Shown here in pieces: positions 8,437 to 19,360 of a DNA stretch of 30,276 nt. The DNA is from Mesostigma viride. Taxonomy: Eukaryota; Streptophyta; Mesostigmatophyceae; Mesostigmatales; Mesostigmataceae. Position numbers and translations under genes: made by a program. Positions within the stretch are counted from its first letter, which is position 1. Each line of letters begins with the position of its first letter. The stretch is taken from contig RPFO01000276.1 of the NCBI GenBank assembly GCA_009746045.1, positions 3,966,771-3,997,046 of the forward strand. The letters are read 5' to 3'. The notes beneath the pieces were generated by a model, which had not been told where the DNA came from, did no database searches, and saw only the letters and a list, made by a program, of their open reading frames with translations.

Positions 8437-8643
8437 GGCCCCTGACTTCCGCCTTCTTCAAGGAGTGTTGCCGGCTCCGGGAGGACCGGCTGGACCTGGA
8501 GGGCCAGCGGGCCCCATATGGTCGGCGCGGACCTGGACGTGTCATATTGGCATCAGCGCTTGTCGGTGGCGCCGACTCGGGCCATGGCTGACATTATGCT
8601 CCGCCGTACGCGGGCTGATTTTGCTGTGCAGCAGGGCTATTAG
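8437..8643 (+). pseudogene. LINE ORF2 C-terminal fragment, plus strand
   Basis: Starting next to the copy B target site, one frame reads AFFKECCRLREDRLDLEG. After one frame change it ends with LRRTRADFAVQQGY and a TAG at 8641-8643. The minus-strand fragment at 9650-11015 contains the matching EFFHECCQRREDCLDLDG and FRRTRADF, so both come from the same ORF2 family. This domain lies downstream of the reverse transcriptase. The short 3' untranslated tail runs to about 8718. Confidence 0.7.
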
Positions 8644-8718
8644 GTTCCTCCCGTTAGGAGTTTCCATTGGTCTTATCGTAGAATAGAGCTTTGACATGGC
8701 TCTGTATATAGGTTTAAT

Positions 8719-9238
8719 TATCAAGGAGACAACCAGCGCAGGCCAGAAATCGGGAGAATCCGGACCATGGTAGCTCGAGCCTGCCGTGATCTTGTCCGCG
8801 TGTTCGAGTCGTTCAGGATGATGAAGATGAATGGTGTCTGTGATGGAAATGTGTATCCTTGTGCATTGAAATTATTGCTGGATCGCCCTTACGTGTAAAG
8901 CGACTAGATGACCTAGACGGTGGGATGACCTAGAAGGTAGGTTTATAGCTGGGCCGGTTTGCTTTGGTTTGAGTGATTTCACTCTGCTGTACAAGTACTT
9001 ATATTTTTAAAACATATATTCATTGCAAGCTGTTTCCGGCCCCACCGTCTAGGTCATCTAGTCGCTCTACACGTAAGCCAGCCATAATTTCAATGCACAA
9101 GGCTACACATTTCCATCACCATTCATATTCATCATCCTGAACGACTCGAACACGCGGACAAGATAACGGCAGGCTCGAGCTGCCATGCATGGCCCGGATT
9201 CTCCTGATTTCTGGCCTGCGCTGGTTGTCTCCTTGATA
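8719..9238. mobile_element. Foldback / mariner-like inverted-repeat element
   Basis: The left arm 8719-8924 and right arm 9041-9238 are inverted copies about 200 bp long with few differences, around a spacer of about 116 bp. The ends read TATCAAGGAG and CTCCTTGATA, so TA flanks TCAAGGAG on both sides. This fits a TA-targeting (Tc1/mariner-type) non-autonomous element or MITE. There is no transposase frame. The first 50 bp of the terminal repeat recur alone at 20370-20419. The inside boundary pair is GACGGTGGG and CCCACCGTC. Confidence 0.8.
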
Positions 9239-9371
9239 CTGGTGCGTACATATATATTCATTGCCTATTGCATGTATTCATTTCCTTCATTCCGCGATGT
9301 GAATCGAGTGTCCCATGCCGGTGGTAGTTATTTTGTCGTGGTATGTCTTGTTAGCGTTAGCTTTGTTCATG

Positions 9372-9436
9372 TTTGATTGGGTGCTTTCACTCTGATATGT
9401 GAGTAAGTTATTATCATTATAAACATATATTCATAG
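9372..9436 (+). repeat. Diverged duplicate of the foldback spacer
   Basis: This segment (TTTCACTCTG, then AAACATATATTCAT) is similar to 8966-9027 in the spacer of the inverted-repeat element. It suggests that the element captured local sequence or that a second related copy lies here. Confidence 0.5.
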
Positions 9437-9650
9437 AGAATGATAAATTACGTAGGTGGGATTGGCATGCAACATAAGGAAAAACCCGAAAAGAATACCC
9501 AATGGGACATCCGCCGATTTGGCGTTGGCAACCAGGGGTTTCAATGCATCCTGGAATGTTCTAAGAACCCTAAAGAAAATAACAGTTTTCTGACACGGGC
9601 ATGTGCACAAGGATCACGCCAGCTGCACAATTAAGGTACAACTAACTACA
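9437..9650. other. Stretch without a supported gene
   Basis: A 64-codon open frame (9440-9634) has a protein-like mix but no splice sites, family signature or homologous copy that I can see. I do not call it a gene. Confidence 0.4.
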
Positions 9651-11015
9651 TCACAAAACTACGACACGTGCAGCAACATCGCTGCCGTCCCACCAGGCAT
9701 GGGAGGGATCTAGACATGGCCGCATGGGTCGCGACAAAGTCGGCCCGGGTGCGGCGGAATAATACAGCAGCCACGCTGCGAGTGAGCTACGAGTGACAGG
9801 CGCTGCCGCGCCAATACGAGGACCACGTGCGGGCAGACCACGGGGCGGTCTCACCGTCGAGGTCGAGGCAATCTTCACGGCGCTGGCAGCACTCGTGGAA
9901 AAATTCCGCCGTCTTAGTTAGGGCCCATGGCCCCGAACTCCTCAAGGAAAAAGGGTAGGACCCGGTGGGGCCCCACATTGCCGTAGGAGGCAAACTTGTC
10001 GCGCTCAGCCACAACGGCTGACAGCACCGCCGACATCCAAACCCACCGGAGGATGTGGCGACCGGAGAGCGGCCGAGCCACAGAGACATCGATGAGCAGG
10101 TGGCAACGTCCTGCCCATCGTATAGTCAAGCACGGTAATGTCAGGGCGGTGGTTGGGTGAGTAGAGGGCGGCCCCATCCGCGTCCTCGCACTTGATGGCA
10201 TGGAGTGGGGAAAGACCCAGAGGGCGATGGCGTAAAGGGCCTGAACCAGCGTGAACAAAGGGTTCATGGGGAGGGCGCGCATGAATGCGGCCCCACGCTC
10301 CCCTCAAGGGAAACGGAGTGATGCCAAGCCTTCCCCTGATCGTTCTTCAAGCTCGCGCATGCAGACCCATCAGTCCAGCCGGGATCGACAGTGTAGTATA
10401 TCCGCGTAGGTCTTTTGTTGTTTTTCATGAACGCATGCAGGGAAGACACTACGGACTGACGAAAGTGGACACGCCGGGCGTGCCCTTGGGCAGGCGACGG
10501 TGGACGGCCTAGGCGGGGCGGACGAGGTCGCAGACCGGCCTGCTGTCCAGATCCCGAGGTAAGACTCCTACACATCCTGCACGAAGGGGAAGGGGGATGG
10601 GGTGACCAAGTCAGGGATGGCGCGGACGGCGCTGGGGCCGGATCAACCGGCGAATTGCCGCCCATGCCTCATGAGCAACGGCAGGGCCAAGGAAGGCGGT
10701 AGTGGGGGCGAGGCGAGCGGCGCGGGTGAGCCCACACTCCCGCCCATGCGCGGCAGGGGAGGGTGGCCATGCCCGCCGGCGCATGGAGTGAGGTGGCACG
10801 CTAGGGCCCGGGAGGAGCACCTGCAAGGCGGCCTGAATGCGCTCGTCGTGGCCCGCCCTCCGCGGCAAGCCGCACCAAGTGGGGGGGAGCGGGCCATGAT
10901 CATGGAGCATGGGCCCATGGAGCCAGTGAACCACTACCGCCCCGTGCCCCGGCCGTGGGCACAAAACCAGAGGAGGCCGCCCTTTGGTCGGGGGGTCCTC
11001 ATGAGGCGCGCCCAA
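9650..11015 (-). pseudogene. Decayed LINE ORF2 region downstream of the reverse transcriptase
   Basis: Several short minus-strand frames carry the ordered hallmarks of the region after the reverse transcriptase in plant/algal-type LINE polyproteins. They are ECGLTRAARLAPTTAFLGPA (about 10611-10720); NHRPDITVLDY and LLIDVSVARPLSG (about 10060-10160); AERDKFASY and LPFFLEEFGAMGP (about 9915-10010); FHECCQRREDCLDLDG (about 9850-9900); and FRRTRADF near 9750. Frames change repeatedly, so it is dead. The GC content is much higher than in flanking DNA. Assignment to LINE ORF2 rests on motif order and on the copy at 8437-8643. No reverse transcriptase core is present. Confidence 0.62.
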
Positions 11016-11159
11016 GCCGACTCGAGGACATGCCTTGCGTTTTTTGTGTTAAGTGGGTGCGCTGTTCCACGGCGGTGGCCCGGAGTACATATATACCCTC
11101 GGCAGACATGAAATACAGTCATTACTGCCTGTTGCCGCGATCGCCGCCTAAAACTTGGT

Positions 11160-11415
11160 GTCGCAACTTAACGCGGTAACGCGGGTACGTACTGACCTTA
11201 ACGGTAGAATTAGGCTAGCAGCCCACCCCCTCCGCCTCCTATGACGGACTTCTAGAGTCTACGGCGTCAACCCGATCCAGCACCAGCATCAATTGATATT
11301 GCCTCAAGTCCATTTTTTAGTTCAGGCCAGATATTTTGCGAAAGGTGGGCCGGGCCGGCCGTCATGAGGTATACGGCGCCAAACTTACCGGCGTCGCAAC
11401 TTAACGCGGTAACGC
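11160..11415 (+). repeat. 23-bp direct repeat pair with a partial third copy
   Basis: Positions 11160-11182 and 11393-11415 are identical (core CAACTTAACGCGGTAACGC). A shorter variant, CGCAACTTAACGCAG, lies near 11427. Both full copies follow an AAACTT segment. The 210 bp between them hold no recognisable gene; they could be ends of an unidentified element or upstream regulatory repeats. Confidence 0.7.
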
Positions 11416-11647
11416 AACCTTAAGAAACGCAACTTAACGCAGTCCCGAGTCCTTCCGCGGCTAGGATCGCCATGCGTCTAGGAATAGTTGAGTCACTGGT
11501 AGTATATACTGTACATATAGACTGTATAAAATACGGGGCAGTATTTCGATCCTATACGGTATCTGCCCAAGTGACCCAACCCCACTGACCAAGTCCCTGC
11601 AGTCCGGGTCGACAGAGTTTGAGCTACAGCTGTACGGGCGAACGTGG

Positions 11648-11670
11648 GCAACAACAACAACAACAACAAC
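11648..11670 (+). repeat. (CAA)n microsatellite
   Basis: Seven to eight CAA units lie in the intergenic region upstream of the dihydrouridine synthase gene. Confidence 0.9.
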
Positions 11671-12115
11671 GGACGGACGGAGTTGTCCAGTGTCCACTTG
11701 GCGTCGATGTTACTAATTTACAACACTCGGAAAGGCAGCATGCACGTGAAGCAGCAATCTGAAGCAAGATATGGACCACGAACTGCTCAAGCCCCGGCGG
11801 TGGTAATAATACATACTTCGAGCTGGCTTTACGCGAAGGGTGCATTAGTTTTTTACTCAGAAAACGTCTATGCAACATTAAAAGTTCGTTACAGACTCCA
11901 CTGCGGCAGTTCTGCCTCGCAGGCTTGCGGTAGCCCATGCACGGTTGTACATTGCATTTGCGCCTCAACTATACCCGGCCAGTGACCCGCATTAGTCCAG
12001 CCAATTCAGGACACGAGGTGCACGCATCAGAGCATGGCGCCTGTGGCGCATGGATAAGTTTAATGCAGATACGTTAATGATAATACTTAATGACACGTGT
12101 ACACGAGGAAACATT
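11671..12115. other. Region upstream of the dihydrouridine synthase gene
   Basis: No gene is visible on either strand. The 5' untranslated region and promoter should lie here, but I see no clear TATA box or other element. An in-frame ATG at 12050 would add 22 residues to the gene that follows. Confidence 0.45.
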
Positions 12116-15100
12116 ATGGCAAGCACAACTGCGATAGATGCTTGTCGGGTTCCTTCCGGGTCCGTACCTATCCTCGGGGCGCCAATAAAGTTTAACTTGA
12201 GGCATGTTGCTGCTCCCATGGTGGGCCAGTCAGACCTTGCGTTTAGGATGATCTGCCGTCGACACGGAGCAGACGTGGCCTACTCGGAAATGCTGTTAAG
12301 GTACCTTTTTTTGGACGAAAATCACGAAGTTATGCCCAGCTGACGCGAACATGTGCCCGAAGCATAGGGTATAATTTCAACCCTCGCTACAGTTCCCAAT
12401 GATTGCACGTTAAGATCTGTCTCATGTTACGTTCTCCGAATGTCATGCTCTGCCAACTGCGTTCCCGCCAGTGACAAATTCATCTCCGATCCCGCCTACC
12501 GATCCGCACGGCTGCAAACATGTGACGCCGACCGGCCGCTGGTGGTCCAGTTTGCAGGGGACGACGCCGACACCCTGCTGACGGCATGCCGGCTCGTGGA
12601 GGGCATGTGCGACGCGGTGGACTTGAACTTGGGTTGCCCTCAGAAGGCGGCGATGGAGGGCCATTACGGCGCCTATATGTGTGACAAAAAGGTGGGCGCC
12701 AAGGTGCCAGCGTCTTGTTCACCAGGATATACATATAGGAATGGACTATCCCTGTACGCCACTGCATCATGTAGCGTTGCAGGGTAAATAAATATCACTG
12801 TGCTACCGCTGTATGAGGCGTTGCAGGGGCTATAAACTCAAGTGTATTCCTGCAACCATAACTGCCTTCGTAACCCTCCTTGCCACCCAAGTGAACCTCT
12901 CCGGCTCCATTGTGTAGCTGCTGGCAGCAAGCCGAGCAGACTTCACCTTTGTACTATGACCATCTGCTAATAAGCACTTTAAGCCCATCCTTGCGTGTAA
13001 GTCTGAACTCTTGCATGCTCCCACATGACATGCATGCTCCCATCCCATGAACGCTGCTTGCACGTATTCCATGAACCGTTCTCCCATCCACCTTCTGCTG
13101 ACGTACCCCAGCCACTTCCCGCTTGCATGCCCCTGTATGATACTTCCCACTGGCACACGTGGCGCGGCGCCCGCAGGATTGGCCGCTTGTGTGCGACATC
13201 GTGCGCCACCTGGCGCACCACCTGTCCATACCCGTGTTCTGCAAGATACGGCTGCAGGCCACGCGTGCGATGGTGAGGCCATCGGGGTGCCACCCGTACA
13301 CCGTCCTGATCTCCCTCATCCATTGTGGAACCCAACCCCATCCTGCCCCCCCCCCATCCTCCCCCCCCCCATCCTGCTCCCCCCCGTCCTGCCCGCCCCG
13401 ATCCTGCTCCCCCCCATCCTGCTTCCCCCTATCCTGCCCCCCCCCCATGCTGCCCCCCCCCTCCCCATCATGCCCCCCCCCATGCTGCTCCAGACTGCCC
13501 TCTGCAGAACCCAATTTGCTCTCTTCTACCACCAGCTGTCCTGCCTCTGCGCCGCCGACGCTGCTGGCGGCCTGTTTTTGCAGTCTCCTCTACACTCGGC
13601 TGTCAGGCCTCAGGGTGGACTGCCTCGCCCTCAGCACCCCCCTGCACCCTACCGCTCATGGGCCCCCGTGCATGCATGCCCGTGCACCCATCCATTTCTG
13701 TGTGTGCACATGCGCGCGCCCCCACATGGTCAGCACACCGCAGACGGTCGAGTTTGCAAAACTTCTAGCAAACGCGGGTTGCAGCCTGGTGGCTGTGCAC
13801 GGCCGGCAGCGGGGGGGGTTCAACGAGCGCCGCAAGGGGCCTGCCGACCTGGTCGCTGTGCGCATGGTGCGTATTCCTGGCCCTTCCTTCGTGTCCTCCC
13901 TGCCCTCTTGCGGGTCTGCAGAGGCAAGGTGGCTGCCTTTGGTGGGATGAAGGGTGCGCGTGAGCTGCGCTAGCACTTTCATATATGACCCTTCCCTGAG
14001 GGGTGGCCCCCACAAAGCCTTTCACCCGAGCGTGTTTGTTGTTATGGTTCCCGTTGCGCCGCTGGGGGGTGATGTGGCAGGCCGTTCCGGGGGTCATGGA
14101 GGCATTTGACTGGGCCATGGATCCATGTTGATGGCCCAATGGAGCTATGTTCCTAATTTGTTAATGGATCCATGCTGATGGCCCAATGGAGCTATGTTCC
14201 TAATTTATTAATGGATCCATGTTGATGACACCTCAGGTTTGATGGGTCTCTGGCCCCTGTAGCCCCTGAAGGCCAATGACACCACGGGGCTGCCCGTGTT
14301 TGCCAACGGTGCTGCCTGCGCTTGCCAATGGAACCGGTCACCCTGGTGTACCCCCCAGGTGGTGGAGACATTGGCCCCCCTGGGCGTCCCCGTGCTGTCC
14401 AATGGCAACGTCCGATGCCCTGCTGACATTGAGGCCAACCTGCGTGCCACGGGGGCCGCGGGCATCATGGTGGGGGAGGCGCTGCTGGCCAACCCCATGG
14501 TGTTCGCACACGTGGACTGCACGAGGGAGAATGTGATGGCGGCCGTGCAGAGGTGCGCGACTGTTACACGAGGCACCGGCGATTGGGAAGGGTTGGGTTC
14601 CGCATTTCCACTAGCTGCGGAAAAATGCGCGTGGTTCAGAGAGGTCTGCTGCTGGATGGGACCAAAAGGGGGGGATATGCAGCATCCCAGTCCTAGAACT
14701 GATGAAGCCTATCCACCCTTCAGGGGATCACCTAGTCTGCCTGCTTGACCCAGCGTGCAGGATCAACCATCTGCATGGTCGGTGCAGTAGTAAGCGTGGG
14801 GACATAATGCGAAATGTCAATGTGCCGGTTGCCCGTGGTATGGTCGGTGGGCATGCTTGTGCCAAGGGTGTGGGGGTGCCAAAGGTCCTCGTCTGCTTCG
14901 CATCCCTCCCTGTTGCTTATTTTAGCGCACGTGTGCAGTTTCCTGCATCTGCACAGGGCATGTAGGGGTGATGGACGTTGTGCATGCACGTGTAGGCTGG
15001 AAGCCTACTAATATAAACCAGCGAAGCCATGGCCACTGAGTTTGTGCTTGTGCTTGCAAGTCATGGGGCGTGCTGTGCGGCCATCATGATTTATCGCTGT

Positions 15101-16477
15101 GTTGCCATGGCTAAGGGGGTCAGTTTCTGCATGTGCTGGGGGTGCATCGCCGGCAACGAGCTGTCTCTTCAGTGCCTGTTTACTGAATGTGATGCCATCC
15201 TGAAGAAAACTTTTCAGCTGAAATTGTTTTGACTCTCTTGCTTGTCAATGGCCACATCACAGCTACCTCGATGAGTGCGCGCGGCACCCCCCCCACGAGT
15301 GGGCCGTCGTGCAAGCGCACCTCTTTTGGATGCTGGGGAAGACGGGCGGGGGTGAGTGGGGGTGGCAGGGGTCGAGTGGCCAGGGTCCGTAAAAGCGTGA
15401 GGGCCGAATCATGGAATCAGGGGTGGCATGAGAGCACATTCATGCCTTCGGTATGGAGTTGACAGGTGTGTAGCACTCCTACGCACCAGGAGCTCACTTA
15501 GTACATGTAGCAAAATTTCCGAATGACTGGCACCACTCTCCGGTAGAGTTTTTTCGCAGTTGGGCTGTAGCTTGGGATGCCTTCAGATCAGGAGACCCAC
15601 ATAGCCGCGGAATCATGCCAGAGGTCCTAGTTCGAATCCGTGTTGGAGCTATTGAACTTCCGCGTTTTTTTTTTTTTCGCGAAAGTTCAGTAGCTCAGCA
15701 GCATTTAGTTTAGTATTTGTCGCTTGCCTCGACAACATTCATGCCTTGGAGGGGCAGGGTAGGTGGCTCAGGCCCCATTGCCCGTTCACAGCAATATTCT
15801 CGCCTGAAGTGCACATCTGGCATAGGCATCTCTAATTTTAAAGCCAGTGATTTCTATATGCTAAGCTGGCTGTGCGCGACACAGTGGTGCAAGCAATTTT
15901 AACGAGGATTTCCAACCCTAGGCCTCTGAGTCTCTGAGGGCCAAACGTGTGATGTCCATCAGCAGCGCAAAATAAGAACTGTTGGTTAACCTTGGTTTTC
16001 CTTGCATGTCAGGGTATGGAAAAGGAATTGTCGTCCCCAACAGGATTTCTTCACCCGAGGCAGCATGCCAATCAAGCAGCGAGAACGCTGTGGCTCTTTC
16101 CAGATCCTGCCTTCTCGCGAGAAGACAAGTGCCCGCCTCGCATATCCTCAAGTTTTTTGCTTATACTCCCCTTCCCCATGCACAGGATGAGCTGCCGGCC
16201 TGGCCTCTCACGCATGGTTGCAAACATGCATCTGCGTCCTTGAAACAACATCTTTGTCCCCCCTAAAAGCGCAGGCAGGAGCACACGGTTTGCGTTCCAT
16301 GGCAGCTACACGTCCCATGCAGACCTCAGGGCCGCTGTCGAGCAGGCACTGACTTTGGACGAGTTGCTCCAAGTGGCCAAGAAAGCCTTGCTGGTGCCAA
16401 ACGTGCCACTGGGAATGCCAAACGACCCTAAACCAGTGGACGGGCCCCAATGTAGCGGCCAGACGACGTGGTCTTAG
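12116..16477 (+). CDS. DUS1: tRNA-dihydrouridine synthase, Dus1 type (seven exons)
   Basis: FMN-dependent enzyme that reduces uridine to dihydrouridine in the tRNA D-loop; Dus1 enzymes act on positions 16/17. Exons are 12116-12300, 12472-12691, 13177-13272, 13744-13866, 14359-14552, 15263-15351 and 16275-16477. All introns are GT-AG and all phases agree, giving 369 residues. Visible motifs are APMV at 33-36 (FMN site), NLGCPQ with the catalytic Cys at 117, GHYGAYM at 125-131, CKIR at 157-160, HGR at 186-188 and NGNV at 223-226. A helical C-terminal part follows (YLDECARHPPHEW onward). Human DUS1L is longer at its C-terminus. I chose ATG 12116; ATG 12050 is an in-frame alternative. Introns carry C-rich repeats, a 47-bp duplication and a SINE. 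No inactivating change is seen. Exon boundaries are read by eye. Confidence 0.93.
13334..13487 (+). repeat. C-rich imperfect repeat in intron 3 of DUS1
   Basis: Irregular units of C(7-10) followed by ATCCTGC, GTCCTGC or ATGCTGC. On the plus (coding) strand this is a very long pyrimidine tract far upstream of the exon 4 acceptor at 13742-13743. The long Pro-rich frames across it are artefacts. Confidence 0.85.
14117..14227 (+). repeat. 47-bp tandem duplication in intron 4 of DUS1
   Basis: 2.3 units, at 14117-14163, 14164-14210 and 14211-14227, each starting ATGGATCCATG and differing at only a few bases, so the duplication is recent. GGATCC lies within a short palindrome, ATGGATCCAT. Confidence 0.9.
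15449..15734 (+). mobile_element. tRNA-derived SINE, copy S2, in intron 6 of DUS1
   Basis: It is flanked by a 13-bp duplication, ACATTCATGCCTT, at 15436-15448 and 15735-15747. It carries a clear B-box (AGTTCGAATCC, about 15629-15639) and an A-box-like TAGCTTGGGATG about 60 nt upstream. Its 3' part is a long hairpin: GCTATTGAACTTCCGCG, a run of T, then CGCGAAAGTTCAGTAGC (15 of 17 paired). The same element type as S1. It is in sense orientation to the host gene and inside an intron, so probably harmless. Confidence 0.75.
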
Positions 16478-17500
16478 ACACTAGGTAAGGTGGGCTGAGC
16501 CGTAGTACTGAGCATTAAACAGCCCGTGACCATATATAAACAGCATAACGGTGATTAAAATGACGAGTGCCATGCGCGTTTGCAGCACGTATGATGTCTA
16601 GCCTGAGACTTGTTAGCCTGTGGGCGTTGGCGCCCGTGCTATGCCAAGGCTCAAGGCTGGTTCACTTCACGGGGGGGGGGGGGGGGGCTGCTGTTGATGC
16701 ACAGGTCCCCATACTGAAGACTCGGGAACCCTTCCTTACCAGTGGACCATCGGCATCCCATCGGGGGATTCCCTATGGCCACAGCTGATCATGATCGACA
16801 GTGCTATTGCTGAGCGTGAGTCAGGTCGTTATCCAGCGACCATGGCGGGCTGGACTGCAGAGTCTTGCGCTGCCGAAGGAATGATTTTGCCAAAGCTCCA
16901 GCCATTGTTGAACCTTTGCATCCTGTGCTTCTGAAAGACTTGGCTGTGGCACTCTGCTAGGGCAAGTCTGTTGTTTTTTGTAGCGCCACGTACCCATGCA
17001 CGTCTTTTCGGTACTTGGAACATGCAAGCTCTATCAGCAGCTGTAGGACTGTCTCGACTCCCGATCGTGTAGTATCATAAAAGCATCTAAAGCGCTGATG
17101 CCAGGTCTACTTTGGCGCTCTTCCACCTTACATGCGCCAAATTTTCCAGCGCCGCCGCCACGCACCTGGCATTTTTTTTCTAGCAGTGTACTTTCTGCCG
17201 CGGGGTGTTGGCTCCCACCGCCCGAACGTTGCAAACATGCATGATACGATGTTTGTATTTGCTCTGCGTGCAGCGCTTTTCTTGGGTCCACGTTAGGAAG
17301 CATGGCATGCATGGTGCTAACGTATTGACTGACATGTGCTATTAATGGTTGCTCCATGGATCGGGGCACGGATTCCTCGTGCATGGAGCCTACTTATTTC
17401 ATCGATCCTATTGATCAGGGTGATTCCATACAAATGGCGTGAGACCGAACACGGCAGCTAGTGCCTGCAACAAACTAAGCTGGACACTCCTCCAGCTGCT
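16478..17500. other. Intergenic stretch downstream of DUS1
   Basis: No coding signature is seen on either strand. A run of 17 G lies at 16671-16687. I see no TGTAA or AATAAA signal in the first 100 nt after the DUS1 stop. Confidence 0.5.
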
Positions 17501-17985
17501 AGATAAATTAAAATTAAATTAAATTATAACATGCCTCCGGAGATCATGTAGCACATATTCCTTGATGGATGGGTGGAGTGGAAGGAGCCGCGTAATCGAA
17601 CTAACCTAACTCAAAGCTATCTAGTCTAGAAAAATCCTAACTACACTACTCATCAAAACGCCGCCTACTCTTGGGGGGAGGTGGCTTGCCCACAGGGGCT
17701 GGCGTGTGAGCCTTTCTGCCGTCTTGTTCTGCATGGCAGTCCAAAGAAGGGAGAGAGAGTGGATGCGGTGTTCAAACTGGGCTGGGACCACTAGGTCGTC
17801 CAGCAACATCTGGATGTAGTTCGTGACATGTTTCCCTACCCTTTTGGGAATGCCCTTGGGGCCAGGCCAGGTCAGAATATGCTGCCCTGGCTGGCCAAGC
17901 CGCTGGGGGCCTGCCAGACCAAGGGCGGTGTCGACCTGGCTGGTGCGAGCAAGGTGTCGATCCTACAAATGCTATCCTACGCTGC

Positions 17986-19360
17986 CTAATCTCGTCCGAA
18001 TACGAGGCATGTACCCTGATACAAAGACTCTAATGACGGGCGCTTGGAAAACCCTACATTCAGGACCTGTCCGAGCATCCTGTAAACCGTGCCGTCGAGC
18101 TTAGCTGCCAGTGTGGGTGTGATTGTCCACGCCTCGATCGGCGCCATACACGTGAGCACCGTGAGGACGAGGACCTTGAAGAGCATGCGCTTGCGGTGCT
18201 CGCCCAGGCCCTTGGAGCGCCAGTAGGTGTTGAGCGAACGGATCGGCCTAGCCCAGACCAGGCCAATGCGGGTGTCCACATCGTCGGCGGTGTCAGGGAG
18301 CCAGCTCCCTAACAGTTTGAAGTGGTCGCGGAACGGGACCGTCGTCCCGTCGAGCAGGCGCGGCAGCGGCGGTGTACTGGAGGCCCCAATCACCATCGCC
18401 TCAGTTTTGACACTATAATCTCCAACCCCACCGCCCTCGCCTCCAGGCCCAGACAGTCCAGCCAGGTCTGAATGTGCTCGGGGCGCGCGATGAGGGTGGT
18501 GTCATCCGCATAAATCAGGTCGGCCAGGCGGTAGCCCGGTTCAACCCCGCCGTGCTCTTTCTCGTTAAGGATCATGTCCAAGCCTGGCTCGAACCCCTTC
18601 AGAGCAGTAAAGCGCGCACGTGCTCGGCGCATGACGTGATCCACGACAATAATGAACAGGTATGGGGACAGGGCACAACCTTGCCACCCACCGTGGTGAG
18701 GGGGGAATGGTGGGGTGGTGCCTTCCGCAGTCCGCACTACTGCATGTGAGCCCTCATACAGTCGGCGAATGGCAGCAATAAACGCAGGTGATACCCGGTC
18801 CAGAGCTAGGATGGCCCAAAGAGCCTCCCAGAGGACCGTGTCAAAGGCTTTGATATAGTCAACATAAATGAAGACCAGCGGCAAACTGTCAGGGGGAAGG
18901 CGACTCATCTCCTCCATCAACCGGCGCGCGACAAACACAGCCATGACCGTGTTACGACTGAGCACAACGGAAACCCATCTGAGACTCACCCAGGTGTGGG
19001 TCCAGCGCGGCGCGGAGCCTGTGCAGCATCATGAATGCGCATGAAGACCTTCAGCGCGGCGCTCTGGAGGCAGACACGGTCCCGGTAGTTACCGGGGTCA
19101 GCAGCAGAGCCCTTCTTGTACAGCATGACGCGGATGGCCGTCTGCCACTCAGCGGGCGGAGGCTCGTCAGAAAGCAGGACACGGTTGCAGAACGCCAGCA
19201 GAAGATCCCTAACCGCCGGATCAGGGGTCTTCAGCAGCTCAGCAGAAAGGTGGTCGGCACCGACCGCTGCATCGTACCGCAGGCGAGCAAGGGCGCTGTC
19301 CAATTCCTTCAAAGTGAAGGGGTGGACGACGTCGTCGGTGGCAAGGCAGCCCCTACCTCC
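17986..19360 (-). pseudogene. LINE reverse transcriptase, frameshifted
   Basis: In order on the minus strand: HPFTLKELDSALARLRYDAA and VGADHLSAELLK (fingers); GSAADPGNYR; ALDPHLGESQMGF in another frame; FIYVDYIKAFDTV (motif A with its Asp); QGCALSPYLF (motif B, usually QGCPLSP); LIYADDTTLIA (motif C, catalytic YADD intact); and FKLLGSWL, then a thumb region with MAPIEAW. The catalytic aspartates survive. At least two frame changes (near 19310-19360 and near 18990), and another after motif C near 18390-18400, break the protein. The family was judged from motif order: non-LTR, possibly L1- or RTE/Jockey-like. The substrate would be element RNA at a nicked target. Confidence 0.82.

Noticed and set aside
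13047-13973. 308-codon Pro-rich plus-strand frame
   Set aside because: It runs through DUS1 introns and exons out of frame and is driven by C-rich intronic repeats; the spliced DUS1 frame explains the region.
15555-15660. A functional tRNA gene
   Set aside because: A B-box is present but no four-arm cloverleaf can be drawn, and target-site duplications mark the segment as a SINE.
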